Assembly: GCF_036365825.1 (NCBI RefSeq)
Contig: NZ_CP142675.1
Span: 620,001-684,000 of the forward strand
DNA: 64,000 nucleotides
Direction of reading: 5' to 3'
Source of the DNA: Qipengyuania sp. HL-TH1
Lineage (GTDB): Bacteria; Pseudomonadota; Alphaproteobacteria; Sphingomonadales; Sphingomonadaceae
Both the position numbers and the translations under genes were made by a program. The notes under the pieces were generated by a model. The model saw only the letters and a list, made by a program, of their open reading frames with translations, was not told where the DNA came from and ran no database searches. Every line of letters starts with the position of its first letter. The first letter of the stretch is position 1. This document shows positions 18,202 to 26,027 of the stretch, piece after piece.

Positions 18202-19109
18202 GCGCGCGGACGACCGACCAAGAAAAGGGCCGGGGGAGCGATCCCTCCGGCCCTTTTTCTATGCCTACGCTGCGCCGCGGGCTTGCGCCGGACGCGGCCG
18301 ACCGCGTTACTTCTTCGGCTTGGAGGAGTCCGCAGCCGCCCGCGATGCGCGTTCATGTCGAGCACTTCGCCCGGGCCGCTGTCTTCGTTCTGCAGCAGGC
18401 CGAGACGCCGCGCGACTTCCTGATAGGCTTCGCTTTCGCCGCCGAGGTCGCGGCGGAAGCGGTCCTTGTCGAGCTTTTCGCCGGTGTTGATGTCCCACAG
18501 GCGGCAGCCGTCGGGGCTGATCTCGTCGGCCAGGATCACCCGGCTGAAATCGCCATCCCAGATACGGCCGAATTCGAGCTTGAAGTCGATCAGGCGGATA
18601 TCGATCGCGCTGAACATGCCCGAGAGGAAGTCGTTGATGCGGATCGCCATGCTCGACATGTCCTGCAGCTCTTCATGGCTGCACCAGTTAAAGCAGGCGA
18701 TTTCCTCTTCGGAGACCTTGGGGTCGCCCAGCGCATCGTCCTTGAGGCAATATTCGATCAGTGTGTGCGGCAGCAGCTCGCCTTCCTCGATCCCGAGGCG
18801 CTTGCTCAGCGTACCCGCAGCGACATTGCGCACCACCACTTCGAGCGGGATGATTTCCACCTGGCGCACCAGCTGTTCGCGCATGTTGAGGCGGCGGATG
18901 AAATGCGTGGGAATGCCGATGTGCGACAACCGCGTGAACACATATTCGCTGATGCGATTGTTGATCACGCCCTTGCCGTTGATCGTGCCCTTCTTCTCGG
19001 CGTTGAACGCGGTCGCATCATCCTTGAAATACTGGATGATCGTGCCCGGTTCGGGACCTTCGTAGAGGATCTTGGCCTTGCCTTCGTAGATCTGGCGCCG
19101 ACGAGCCAT
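18198..19109 (-). CDS. purC: SAICAR synthetase, probable C-terminal frameshift
   Basis: Phosphoribosylaminoimidazole-succinocarboxamide synthase: [16 protein letters not shown] at the start, [23 protein letters not shown] and [15 protein letters not shown] all match PurC. Start at ATG 19109, with AAGGAA upstream. The frame is normal to [10 protein letters not shown]. After that it continues about 50 residues of Arg/Pro-rich sequence, reads through the terminator hairpin and stops at 18198. In the adjacent frame the same DNA gives [10 protein letters not shown] and a stop at 18307-18309, a natural PurC ending (about 267 residues). One G missing from the run at 18339-18341 would explain it. The catalytic core is unaffected. 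Confidence 0.9.
   Translation of the reverse strand: MARRRQIYEGKAKILYEGPEPGTIIQYFKDDATAFNAEKKGTINGKGVINNRISEYVFTRLSHIGIPTHFIRRLNMREQLVRQVEIIPLEVVVRNVAAGTLSKRLGIEEGELLPHTLIEYCLKDDALGDPKVSEEEIACFNWCSHEELQDMSSMAIRINDFLSGMFSAIDIRLIDFKLEFGRIWDGDFSRVILADEISPDGCRLWDINTGEKLDKDRFRRDLGGESEAYQEVARRLGLLQNEDSGPGEVLDMNAHRGRLRTPPSRRSNAVGRVRRKPAAQRRHRKRAGGIAPPALFLVGRPRA
18223..18257. terminator. Bidirectional intrinsic terminator between TonB receptor and purC
   Basis: A long hairpin: AAAAGGGCCGG pairs with CCGGCCCTTTT, with further pairing toward a seven-base loop. A-rich 5' and T-rich 3' flanks suit termination on both strands. It lies 21 bases after the receptor stop and about 50 bases past the frame-corrected purC stop at 18307. 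Confidence 0.85.
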
Positions 19110-19258
19110 GAATATGCATTCCTTCACGCTAGAAAAGCCTGCGCCCCGGCGACGGAATCGACTGGCGATTGCGACTGCCGGGGCGTTTAGCGAGCCATAC
19201 AGAAGCCGATTGACGAAAGCAATTGCAGGCACGCGGCGCGGTGGTTAGCGCGCGCGGC

Positions 19259-20404
19259 ATGGATACGGGGCGCACCACCAACACTCCGCTTGCCGCGCAG
19301 GTCGATGATCTGGCGGGTCTGGCGCACGCGGCGCGGCTGCGCAGCCTTTCGCTTCCCGGCGGCACCGATTTCTCGTCGAACGATTACCTCGCGCTGGCGG
19401 GCAGCGGGAGGCTCAAGAACGCCGTGATGGACGCGCTCGAGCGCGGCGTCCCAGTCGGTTCGGGCGGTTCGCGGCTGCTACGCGGTAACCACCCCGAACA
19501 CGAAGCGCTGGAGGCGGAGGCCGCGCGCTTCTTCGGCTGCGAAAGCGCGCTGTTCCTTGCCAATGGCTACGGCGCCAACAGCGTCCTGCTGTCGGCACTG
19601 CCCCAACGCGGCGATGCGATCTTCTACGACGCGCTGGTCCATGCCAGCGCGCACGAAGGGATGCGTCTGTCGCGGGCCGAATGCATTGCCGTGCCGCACA
19701 ATGATGTCGGCGCCTTTGCCGAAGCGCTCGCGCACTGGCGGGCCGGCAATGCCGCGGGCCAGGCTTGGATTGCGGTCGAAACGCTCTACAGCATGGACGG
19801 CGACCGCGCGCCGATTGCCGAATTGGCCGACCTGGCTGACCGCCATGGCGCGGTGCTGCTGGCCGACGATGCGCATGCCACCGGCGTGTTCGGCAATGGC
19901 GGCCGGGGGCTGGCAGCGGATATCGACGGGCGCGATAACGCGATCGTGCTGCGCACCTGCGGCAAGGCCCTGGGCGGCGAAGGGGCGCTGCTGTGTGGGC
20001 CGCGCGTAATGCGTGACCATGTCATCAACCGCGGGCGGGGCTTCATCTTCTCCACCGCGCCATCGCCCCTGATGGCTGCCTGCGTGCGCGAGGCGCTGAG
20101 GATCGTGGAGGAGGAGCCCGGACGGCGTGAAGCGCTGCACGATCTGGTCGGCTATGCGGGCTGCAAACTCGCGCCCTTCGGCGTCAGCGCCAGCGGATCG
20201 CAGATTATGCCGCTGGTGCTGGGTGACGAAGCACGCACCATGCAGATTGCCGGCGCGCTGCGCAGCGCGGGCTTCGATATCCGCGGCATTCGCCCGCCCA
20301 CCGTGCCTGCGGGCAGCAGCCGCCTGCGCATCTCGCTCACTCTCAATAGCGGCCGGGCACAGATCGATGCGCTGGCCGGCACGCTTTCGGAGATTCTCGC
20401 ATGA
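19259..20404 (+). CDS. bioF: 8-amino-7-oxononanoate synthase (KAPA synthase)
   Basis: A 381-residue PLP enzyme of the alpha-oxoamine synthase family that joins pimeloyl thioester and alanine in biotin synthesis. [19 protein letters not shown], the [11 protein letters not shown] strand and the PLP lysine (about Lys236 in [13 protein letters not shown]) are all present. ATG 19259 was chosen; GTG 19241 and TTG 19223 are in-frame alternatives, and none has a clear Shine-Dalgarno site. It overlaps bioD by four bases (ATGA). It is divergent from purC. Confidence 0.92.
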   Translation: MDTGRTTNTPLAAQVDDLAGLAHAARLRSLSLPGGTDFSSNDYLALAGSGRLKNAVMDALERGVPVGSGGSRLLRGNHPEHEALEAEAARFFGCESALFLANGYGANSVLLSALPQRGDAIFYDALVHASAHEGMRLSRAECIAVPHNDVGAFAEALAHWRAGNAAGQAWIAVETLYSMDGDRAPIAELADLADRHGAVLLADDAHATGVFGNGGRGLAADIDGRDNAIVLRTCGKALGGEGALLCGPRVMRDHVINRGRGFIFSTAPSPLMAACVREALRIVEEEPGRREALHDLVGYAGCKLAPFGVSASGSQIMPLVLGDEARTMQIAGALRSAGFDIRGIRPPTVPAGSSRLRISLTLNSGRAQIDALAGTLSEILA

Positions 20405-21021
20405 GTGCATTCACTGTCACCGGAACCGATACCGACGTCGGCAAGACCGTCTTCGCTGCCGCGCTCACTGGCGCGCTCGATGCGCACTACTGGAAGCCAG
20501 TGCAGGCGGGGCTGGAAGAAGGCGGCGACCGGGCGCAGGTGGCGAAGCTTGCGGGATTGCCCGAAACCCGCGTGCTGCCCGAGGCCTATCGCCTGGCGAC
20601 GCCCTGTTCGCCGCACCGCGCCGCCGAGATCGACGGGGTCGCCATCGATCCCGACCGGCTGGCGCTCCCCGCGCAGCGTCCGCTAGTGGTCGAGGGGGCC
20701 GGCGGCGCACTGGTCCCGCTCGGTGGGGACTTGCTCTACGCCGACATGTTCGCGCGCTGGGGCCTGCCTGCGATCGTGGTGGCGCGCACCGCGCTGGGCA
20801 CGATCAACCATTCGCTGCTGACGATCGAAGCGCTGCGCGCGCGCGGGGTGGCAATCCACGGCGTGGCCTTCGTCGGCGACGCGGTGGAGGACAGCGAAGC
20901 GACGATCTGCCGGCTCGGCGCCGTGAAGCGGCTGGGCCGGCTGCCGCTGCTCTGCTCGCTCGACGCGGCGTCGCTCGCCCAGGCCTTTACCGACAATTTC
21001 GACCTGGCGGATTTCACATGA
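20401..21021 (+). CDS. bioD: Dethiobiotin synthase
   Basis: A 206-residue ATP-dependent carboxylase that closes the ureido ring of dethiobiotin. The P-loop GTDTDVGKT is at residues 8-16, and [12 protein letters not shown] is the second conserved segment. It is linked on both sides by ATGA overlaps to bioF and bioA, so the three are one translationally coupled operon. Confidence 0.95.
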   Translation: MSAFTVTGTDTDVGKTVFAAALTGALDAHYWKPVQAGLEEGGDRAQVAKLAGLPETRVLPEAYRLATPCSPHRAAEIDGVAIDPDRLALPAQRPLVVEGAGGALVPLGGDLLYADMFARWGLPAIVVARTALGTINHSLLTIEALRARGVAIHGVAFVGDAVEDSEATICRLGAVKRLGRLPLLCSLDAASLAQAFTDNFDLADFT

Positions 21022-22274
21022 CCCATTCCCCGGTATGGCATCCCTTCACGCAGCACGGGCTGGGCGATCCGGTTCCGCTGGTCACGCATGCCGAGGGCGC
21101 CGTGCTGCATACCGAGGACGGCCGCCGCGTGGTGGACGCGATCTCGAGCTGGTGGGTGACCACGCATGGCCATTGCCACCCGCGGATCATGGCGGCGATC
21201 GCCGACCAGGCGCAGCGGCTCGACCAGATGATCTTCGCCGGCTGGACGCACCAACCGGCAGAGGATCTCGCGCGTGAATTGTGCCGGATCCTGCCCGAAG
21301 AGCTGACCCGCGTGTTCTTTTCCGACAGCGGTTCGACTGCAGTCGAGGTCGCGCTGAAGATGGCGCTCGGCTTCTGGACGCACCGCGGGGAGAACCGCAG
21401 CAGGATCGTGGTGATGGAGCATTCCTATCACGGCGATACGATCGGCGCGATGTCGGTGGGCGCGCGCGGGGTATTCAACGCCGCCTATGCACCGATGCTG
21501 TTCGATGTCGGACGCGTGCCTTTTCCCGGCAATGATCCGCAGCCCACCTACGATGCGCTCGAAGCCGAATGCGCGGGCGGGGCGGCGGCGTTCATCGTCG
21601 AACCGCTGGTGCTGGGGGCGGGCGGCATGCTGATGTATCCGCCCGCAGTGCTGGCCGAGATGCGCGCGATCTGCGCCCGGCACGGCACGCTGTTCATCGC
21701 CGACGAGGTGATGACCGCCTGGGGCCGTACCGGCACGCTGACCGCCTGCGAACAGGCCGATGTCGTGCCCGACATCATGTGCCTGTCCAAGGGGCTCACC
21801 GGCGGGGCGATGCCGCTAGCGGTGACCATGGCGAGCGAACCGATCTGGGATGCGCATTATTCGACCGACCGCACGCGCACTTTCTACCATTCGTCGAGCT
21901 ATACCGCGAACCCGGTGGCCTGCACGGCGGCCAATGCCAATCTCGCGATCTGGCGCGAGGAACCGGTGCCTGAGCGGATCGCGGCGCTGGCAGCGAAGCA
22001 GCAGGCGCATCTCGATACGCTCGCGGAGCACGCCATGGTGCGCAACGCGCGGCGCTGCGGGACGATTGCCGCGCTGGAACTGGGCGAGCCGGGCGGGAGC
22101 TATCTGTCCGACCTCGGGCCGAAGCTGCTGCGCCGGTTCCGCGAAGCAGACCTGCTGCTGCGGCCGCTTGGCAACACCGTCTATGTCATGCCGCCCTATT
22201 GTATCGATGAAGCCGATCTCGCCCGGGTCTGGGCAGAAATCGCCGCCGCGGCGGACGATGTGGCCGCGTCCTAG
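21018..22274 (+). CDS. bioA: Adenosylmethionine-8-amino-7-oxononanoate aminotransferase
   Basis: A 418-residue class III aminotransferase that turns KAPA into DAPA using SAM as amino donor. [13 protein letters not shown] near residue 43, [16 protein letters not shown] at 133-148 and the PLP lysine Lys258 in CLSKGLTGG are diagnostic of BioA. The start overlaps the bioD stop (ATGA). Its stop overlaps the stop of the convergent antiporter gene by four bases (CTAG). bioB and bioC/H functions are not in the window. Confidence 0.95.
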   Translation: MTHSPVWHPFTQHGLGDPVPLVTHAEGAVLHTEDGRRVVDAISSWWVTTHGHCHPRIMAAIADQAQRLDQMIFAGWTHQPAEDLARELCRILPEELTRVFFSDSGSTAVEVALKMALGFWTHRGENRSRIVVMEHSYHGDTIGAMSVGARGVFNAAYAPMLFDVGRVPFPGNDPQPTYDALEAECAGGAAAFIVEPLVLGAGGMLMYPPAVLAEMRAICARHGTLFIADEVMTAWGRTGTLTACEQADVVPDIMCLSKGLTGGAMPLAVTMASEPIWDAHYSTDRTRTFYHSSSYTANPVACTAANANLAIWREEPVPERIAALAAKQQAHLDTLAEHAMVRNARRCGTIAALELGEPGGSYLSDLGPKLLRRFREADLLLRPLGNTVYVMPPYCIDEADLARVWAEIAAAADDVAAS

Positions 22275-23593
22275 GGCGGAGGCGGCGGGCCTGCTGCGGC
22301 GGCGGTATCGTCTTCGACCGCGGGGGCGTGGTCGCGTTTCAGCTTCTCGATCAACCGCCCCAGCGTGGCGCGCTGGACAAGGACGCTGAACAGCACCGCG
22401 GCGAAGGTCGCGGCGAGGATCAGATCGCGCGTCTCGCCCGCGGGCAGCGACAGCGCCAGCGCGATCGAAATGCCGCCGCGCAGCCCGCCCCACCACAGCA
22501 CGCGGCCTGCGCCCTTGTCCTGCAGCCGTGCAGCGGGGATCGCCTTGGTCGAGACAAAGATACCGACCCCGCGCGCGGCCAGCGTCAGCGGGATCGCGGC
22601 CAGCGCCAGCACTAACTCGTCAAAGCCCGCGACCAGCACGATCATTTCCAGCCCGATCAGCAGGAACAGCACCGAATTGAGCAATTCGTCGACCAGCTCC
22701 CAGAATTTGACGAGATAATCGCGCGTCACGTCGCTCATCGCATAGGTAACGCCGTGGTTGCCGATCAGCAGGCCGGCCACCGCCATCGCCAGCGGACCCG
22801 AGAGCGTCAGGTAATTGCATAGCGCATAGCCGCCCATGACCACTGCCAGCGTGACCAGCACCTCGAGCGTGTATTCGTCCATCCCCGCCAGCGCGCGGTA
22901 GCCGACATAGCCCGCGACGAGCCCGATCAGGATGCCGCCGCCCGCCTCGATCGCGAACAGCCGTGCGCCCTCGGCGAAGGAAAAGTCATTCCCGCTCACT
23001 GCCGCGCCGAGCAGGATGATGAACACCACGATGCCGACGCCGTCATTGAACAGGCTTTCGCCCGCCACCGCGCTCTGCAGCGATTGCGGGACCTTCTCCT
23101 CGCGCAGCACGCCGAGCACCGAAACCGGGTCGGTCGGGGCGATCAGCGCGCCGAAGACGAAATACCAGATCGGCGCGATCCCCAGCGCGAGCACCATGCC
23201 CACGCCCCACATGGCGAGCCCGACGAGCACGGTCGAAATCATCACGCCGACGGTGGAGAGCAGCAGCACCGGCAGCCACGCGACCTTGAGGCGGTCGAGA
23301 TCGACATGCAGCGCGCCGGCAAACAGCAGGAAGCTGAGCATGCCCTGCAGCAGCGTCTCGGTGAAATTCATCTGCTGCAGCGTGTCGGCGACCCAGTCGT
23401 CGAGCGTCACGCCGGGAATGAAGGCATCGGCCACTGTCAGCCCGATTGCCCCCAGCGCGCCCATAACGGTCAGCCCGATGACATGCGGCAGCTTGAGGAA
23501 ATGATGGTTGAACCAGCCAAGCAGCGCCGAAGCGACGACAAGGATTGCGGCGATGTCGAAAGCGGAGAGCGCGGTGCTGGCAGTATCATGCAT
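22271..23593 (-). CDS. Na+/H+ antiporter, CPA1 family
   Basis: A 440-residue protein with about twelve membrane helices and the CPA1 core: GALIAPTDPVSVLGVL with the transport Asp, GESLFNDGVGIVVF, and the WWGGLRGGISIALALSLP segment. It would exchange Na+ or K+ for protons at the inner membrane. The C-terminus is a short acidic and Pro-rich tail ([14 protein letters not shown]). It is convergent with bioA and transcribed from near the tRNA-Phe gene. Confidence 0.9.
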   Translation of the reverse strand: MHDTASTALSAFDIAAILVVASALLGWFNHHFLKLPHVIGLTVMGALGAIGLTVADAFIPGVTLDDWVADTLQQMNFTETLLQGMLSFLLFAGALHVDLDRLKVAWLPVLLLSTVGVMISTVLVGLAMWGVGMVLALGIAPIWYFVFGALIAPTDPVSVLGVLREEKVPQSLQSAVAGESLFNDGVGIVVFIILLGAAVSGNDFSFAEGARLFAIEAGGGILIGLVAGYVGYRALAGMDEYTLEVLVTLAVVMGGYALCNYLTLSGPLAMAVAGLLIGNHGVTYAMSDVTRDYLVKFWELVDELLNSVLFLLIGLEMIVLVAGFDELVLALAAIPLTLAARGVGIFVSTKAIPAARLQDKGAGRVLWWGGLRGGISIALALSLPAGETRDLILAATFAAVLFSVLVQRATLGRLIEKLKRDHAPAVEDDTAAAAGPPPPP

Positions 23594-23643
23594 CCCGGCT
23601 GACTAGCGCGGGCGGCGAAGCAGGGGAAGCCATCGCAGCGAAG

Positions 23644-23718
23644 TGGTGCCCAGGGGCGGATTCGAACCACCGACACGACGATTTTCAGTCGTCTGCTCTA
23701 CCCCTGAGCTACCCGGGC
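23644..23718 (-). tRNA. tRNA-Phe (GAA)
   Basis: A 75-nucleotide cloverleaf on the minus strand: acceptor GCCCGGG/CCTGGGC with one G-U pair, D arm GCTC...GAGC, anticodon stem GACGA/TCGTC with loop CTGAAAA (anticodon GAA), T arm GGTGG-TTCGAAT-CCGCC, discriminator A and an encoded CCA. All invariant positions are present. Confidence 0.97.
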
Positions 23719-23806
23719 ACACTGCTTCGGCGGAGGGGCTTGAACAGCCCCGCGAGCAATGAGAGCGCGCCTATGGCGAAGCTGGCCCGCCTTGGCAAGG
23801 GGGTAA

Positions 23807-23995
23807 TTAGTCGTCCTGCCCCTTGGTGACTTCCGCCGCGATTTCCTCGGGCAGGGCGGGGCGCGCCGGCACCGCATAGCCATCGCCGAACCATTGCGCG
23901 AGGTCGCGGTCGCGGCAGCGGGTCGAACAGAACGGCGTGTGCTCCTCGCTGCGCGGCTTGCGGCAGATCGGGCAGGGGCGGGGCTTACTCGTCAT
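23807..23995 (-). CDS. yacG: DNA gyrase inhibitor YacG (zinc-finger protein)
   Basis: A 62-residue protein with the YacG zinc site: Cys pair in CPIC and second pair in CSTRC, followed by DLAQWFGDGYAVP. YacG binds GyrB and blocks DNA binding. It starts inside the end of the RNase E/G-like gene (11-base overlap) and closes a conserved unit infA-maf-RNase-yacG. Confidence 0.9.
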   Translation of the reverse strand: MTSKPRPCPICRKPRSEEHTPFCSTRCRDRDLAQWFGDGYAVPARPALPEEIAAEVTKGQDD

Positions 23996-24983
23996 GCGGC
24001 ACGATCTGGGCGGTGGCGGCCTCGATCGCAAGCCCGGGATCGGTCTCTATCCGCAAAGGGCGCGCGGTGCGGCGTTCGAGTTCGGCGATCCATTCGGGCT
24101 TGAGCCTGGCCTTGAGCGCCGGGTGGATGGCCAGCAGCGTCACGCCCGGCCCGTCGACCAACTCCGCGCGGCGCAGCGCCATGCGCGCCGCAGCACCCAC
24201 GCGCGCAGAGGCGAAGCGGTGGAGCAGCGAGGGCCCCGTCAGCCGCGCGACGATATGGACGAAGCCGAAGCCGTTCATTGCGGTGCGTTCATGCGGCCAG
24301 CCCGCCAGCGCGGCGTCGAGCGCGGTATCGACCGCCTTGCGGTCGGCTTTGGCGGCCAGCGTGGGAAAATCGATCCCGATCGAACCGCCGAGGTCGAACA
24401 GGCGCAGCCAGCGCGCAATCGCGGGGATCGCGGCAAGCGCGAGGTCGCGCGGCGCCAGATCGCCATCGATATCGATCAGCGTCATCGCGGGTGTCACGCT
24501 GAACAGCAGTGCGCCGCCTGTGAACGCGACCTCGCCCGCGGCGGCGGCATGCCAGATCTCGTCCCACTCGCCCCCGGGCAGGCGGCGGACCGCAACGCCC
24601 AGCACGAAGACATTGTCGCGCGGCGGCGGTGCGTCGGCCTCGCTCTCGATAACGCGGCCCTGCGCGCGCTTGAAGCGCCCGCGCTCGGCAATCGCGGCGC
24701 GGGTTATGCGCAGGGTCAGCGCGCTGCCCTCGGTCGCCCGGGGCGGAATGCGGTCGATGAGGATTTCGGTGCCATTCGCCATCCGCGCGAGCCCGCGTGC
24801 ACCCCCGGCGGGCTTGGACACCAGTTGCGCGAGCGCGGTGCTGTCGACCGGGAGGTCGCCCGACCAGTGCAATTTTGCGGCGACCACCTCTTCGCCGTGG
24901 ACCAGCAGCGCGCGGCTTTCGCCGATCCCGTGTTCGACCAGCCATTCGGGCCCGTCGCTGCCAGGCCCCCCGCTGTCAGACAA
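23985..24983 (-). CDS. Ribonuclease E/G-like protein, short form
   Basis: A 332-residue protein related to the RNase G/E catalytic region, with a terminal zinc- and tetramer-type segment largely missing. GGSIGIDFPTLAAKADR aligns with the metal-binding DIDF region of RNase E. RNase G is about 490 residues, so this is a reduced version, as in other sphingomonads. TTG at 24983 is used as start; it overlaps the maf stop by eight bases (TTGTCTGA), and no later start keeps the N-terminal domain. Whether it retains nuclease activity is not certain. Confidence 0.78.
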   Translation of the reverse strand: MSDSGGPGSDGPEWLVEHGIGESRALLVHGEEVVAAKLHWSGDLPVDSTALAQLVSKPAGGARGLARMANGTEILIDRIPPRATEGSALTLRITRAAIAERGRFKRAQGRVIESEADAPPPRDNVFVLGVAVRRLPGGEWDEIWHAAAAGEVAFTGGALLFSVTPAMTLIDIDGDLAPRDLALAAIPAIARWLRLFDLGGSIGIDFPTLAAKADRKAVDTALDAALAGWPHERTAMNGFGFVHIVARLTGPSLLHRFASARVGAAARMALRRAELVDGPGVTLLAIHPALKARLKPEWIAELERRTARPLRIETDPGLAIEAATAQIVPHDE

Positions 24984-25551
24984 TCTGGAACCCTGCGGAT
25001 TTGAGCAGCGCGCGCGTTTCGTAGAGCGGCAGTCCGACAACCCCCGAATGGCTGCCCTGGATGCGCGAGATCAGCCCCTCGGCGAGGCCCTGGATGGCAT
25101 AGCCCCCGGCCTTGCCCTCCCATTCGCCGCTGGCGAGATAGGCGTCGATCTCCTCGGCGGAGAGACGCTTGAACAGGACCATGGTCTCGCACAGCCGTTC
25201 GCGCATATGGCCATCGGGCGCGCGCAGCGCGATTGCCGAGAGCACACGGTGGCGGCGGCCCGAAAGCAGTTCGAGGCATTTCCGCGCGGTCACTTCGTCC
25301 TCAGCCTTGGGCAGGATGCGGCGTCCAGCGGCGACCACCGTATCGCCGGCAAGCACGAAGCCGTCGTCCGATGCGGCGGCCTGCGCCTTCTCGCGCGCCA
25401 TGCGGATGGCATAGTCGCGCGGGCGTTCGCCGGCAGCGGGCGTTTCGTCGATATCGGCGGGATTGATCGCAGCCGGCTCCAGCCCGAGGCGCGCGATCAA
25501 TTCGCGCCTGCGGGGGCTGGCCGATGCGAGGATGAGTGTGGGCTGGCCCAC
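24976..25551 (-). CDS. maf: Maf family nucleoside triphosphate pyrophosphatase
   Basis: A 191-residue Maf/HAM1-type house-cleaning pyrophosphatase. The ILASASPRRREL signature is at residues 6-17, the catalytic loop contains LAGDTVV, and SHSGVVGLPLYET is near the end. Maf proteins hydrolyse modified or canonical UTP/dTTP to monophosphates. It begins six bases after infA and overlaps the RNase E/G-like gene. Confidence 0.93.
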   Translation of the reverse strand: MGQPTLILASASPRRRELIARLGLEPAAINPADIDETPAAGERPRDYAIRMAREKAQAAASDDGFVLAGDTVVAAGRRILPKAEDEVTARKCLELLSGRRHRVLSAIALRAPDGHMRERLCETMVLFKRLSAEEIDAYLASGEWEGKAGGYAIQGLAEGLISRIQGSHSGVVGLPLYETRALLKSAGFQIV

Positions 25552-25557
25552 CGGCGC

Positions 25558-25803
25558 TTACTGCGGGCCGGGGCCGCCGCGACCGGGCATAAAGCGGTAG
25601 GTGATCCGCGCCTTGGTCAGATCGTAAGGCGTGAGTTCGCACAGGACTTCGTCGCCCACCAGCACGCGGATGCGGTTCTTGCGCATCTTGCCGGCGGTGT
25701 GACCAAGCACTTCATGGCCGTTCTCGAGCTCGACGCGGAACATCGCATTGGGCAGCAGTTCAACCACCTTGCCGCGCATTTCGAGAAGTTCTTCTTTCGC
25801 CAT
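25558..25803 (-). CDS. infA: Translation initiation factor IF-1
   Basis: An 81-residue S1/OB-fold protein. [20 protein letters not shown] and [20 protein letters not shown] are near-invariant IF-1 sequence. The standard protein ends near YRFK at about 72 residues; here a short Gly/Pro tail ([10 protein letters not shown]) follows. The start at ATG 25803 matches family N-termini; an upstream Met adds ten unrelated residues. Confidence 0.97.
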   Translation of the reverse strand: MAKEELLEMRGKVVELLPNAMFRVELENGHEVLGHTAGKMRKNRIRVLVGDEVLCELTPYDLTKARITYRFMPGRGGPGPQ

Positions 25804-26027
25804 GTAGGTCTTCGTATCCGTTCGATTGTGCAATATGAGCGGCGGCCTTTAGCGGTGACGGGGGGAAAAGGGAAGCCTCGCTGCATCCAAGTGCCATCGA
25901 CGGAACGTATATCCTATTCGTTCAGCGACAAACCGATACGGAAACCCCGCTTGCCTGTCGGCATTCATCGTCGCAATAGCCTGCCACACGGGGGCGGTTG
26001 GATAATTTAAGACGGAAGGCCCTGCGC

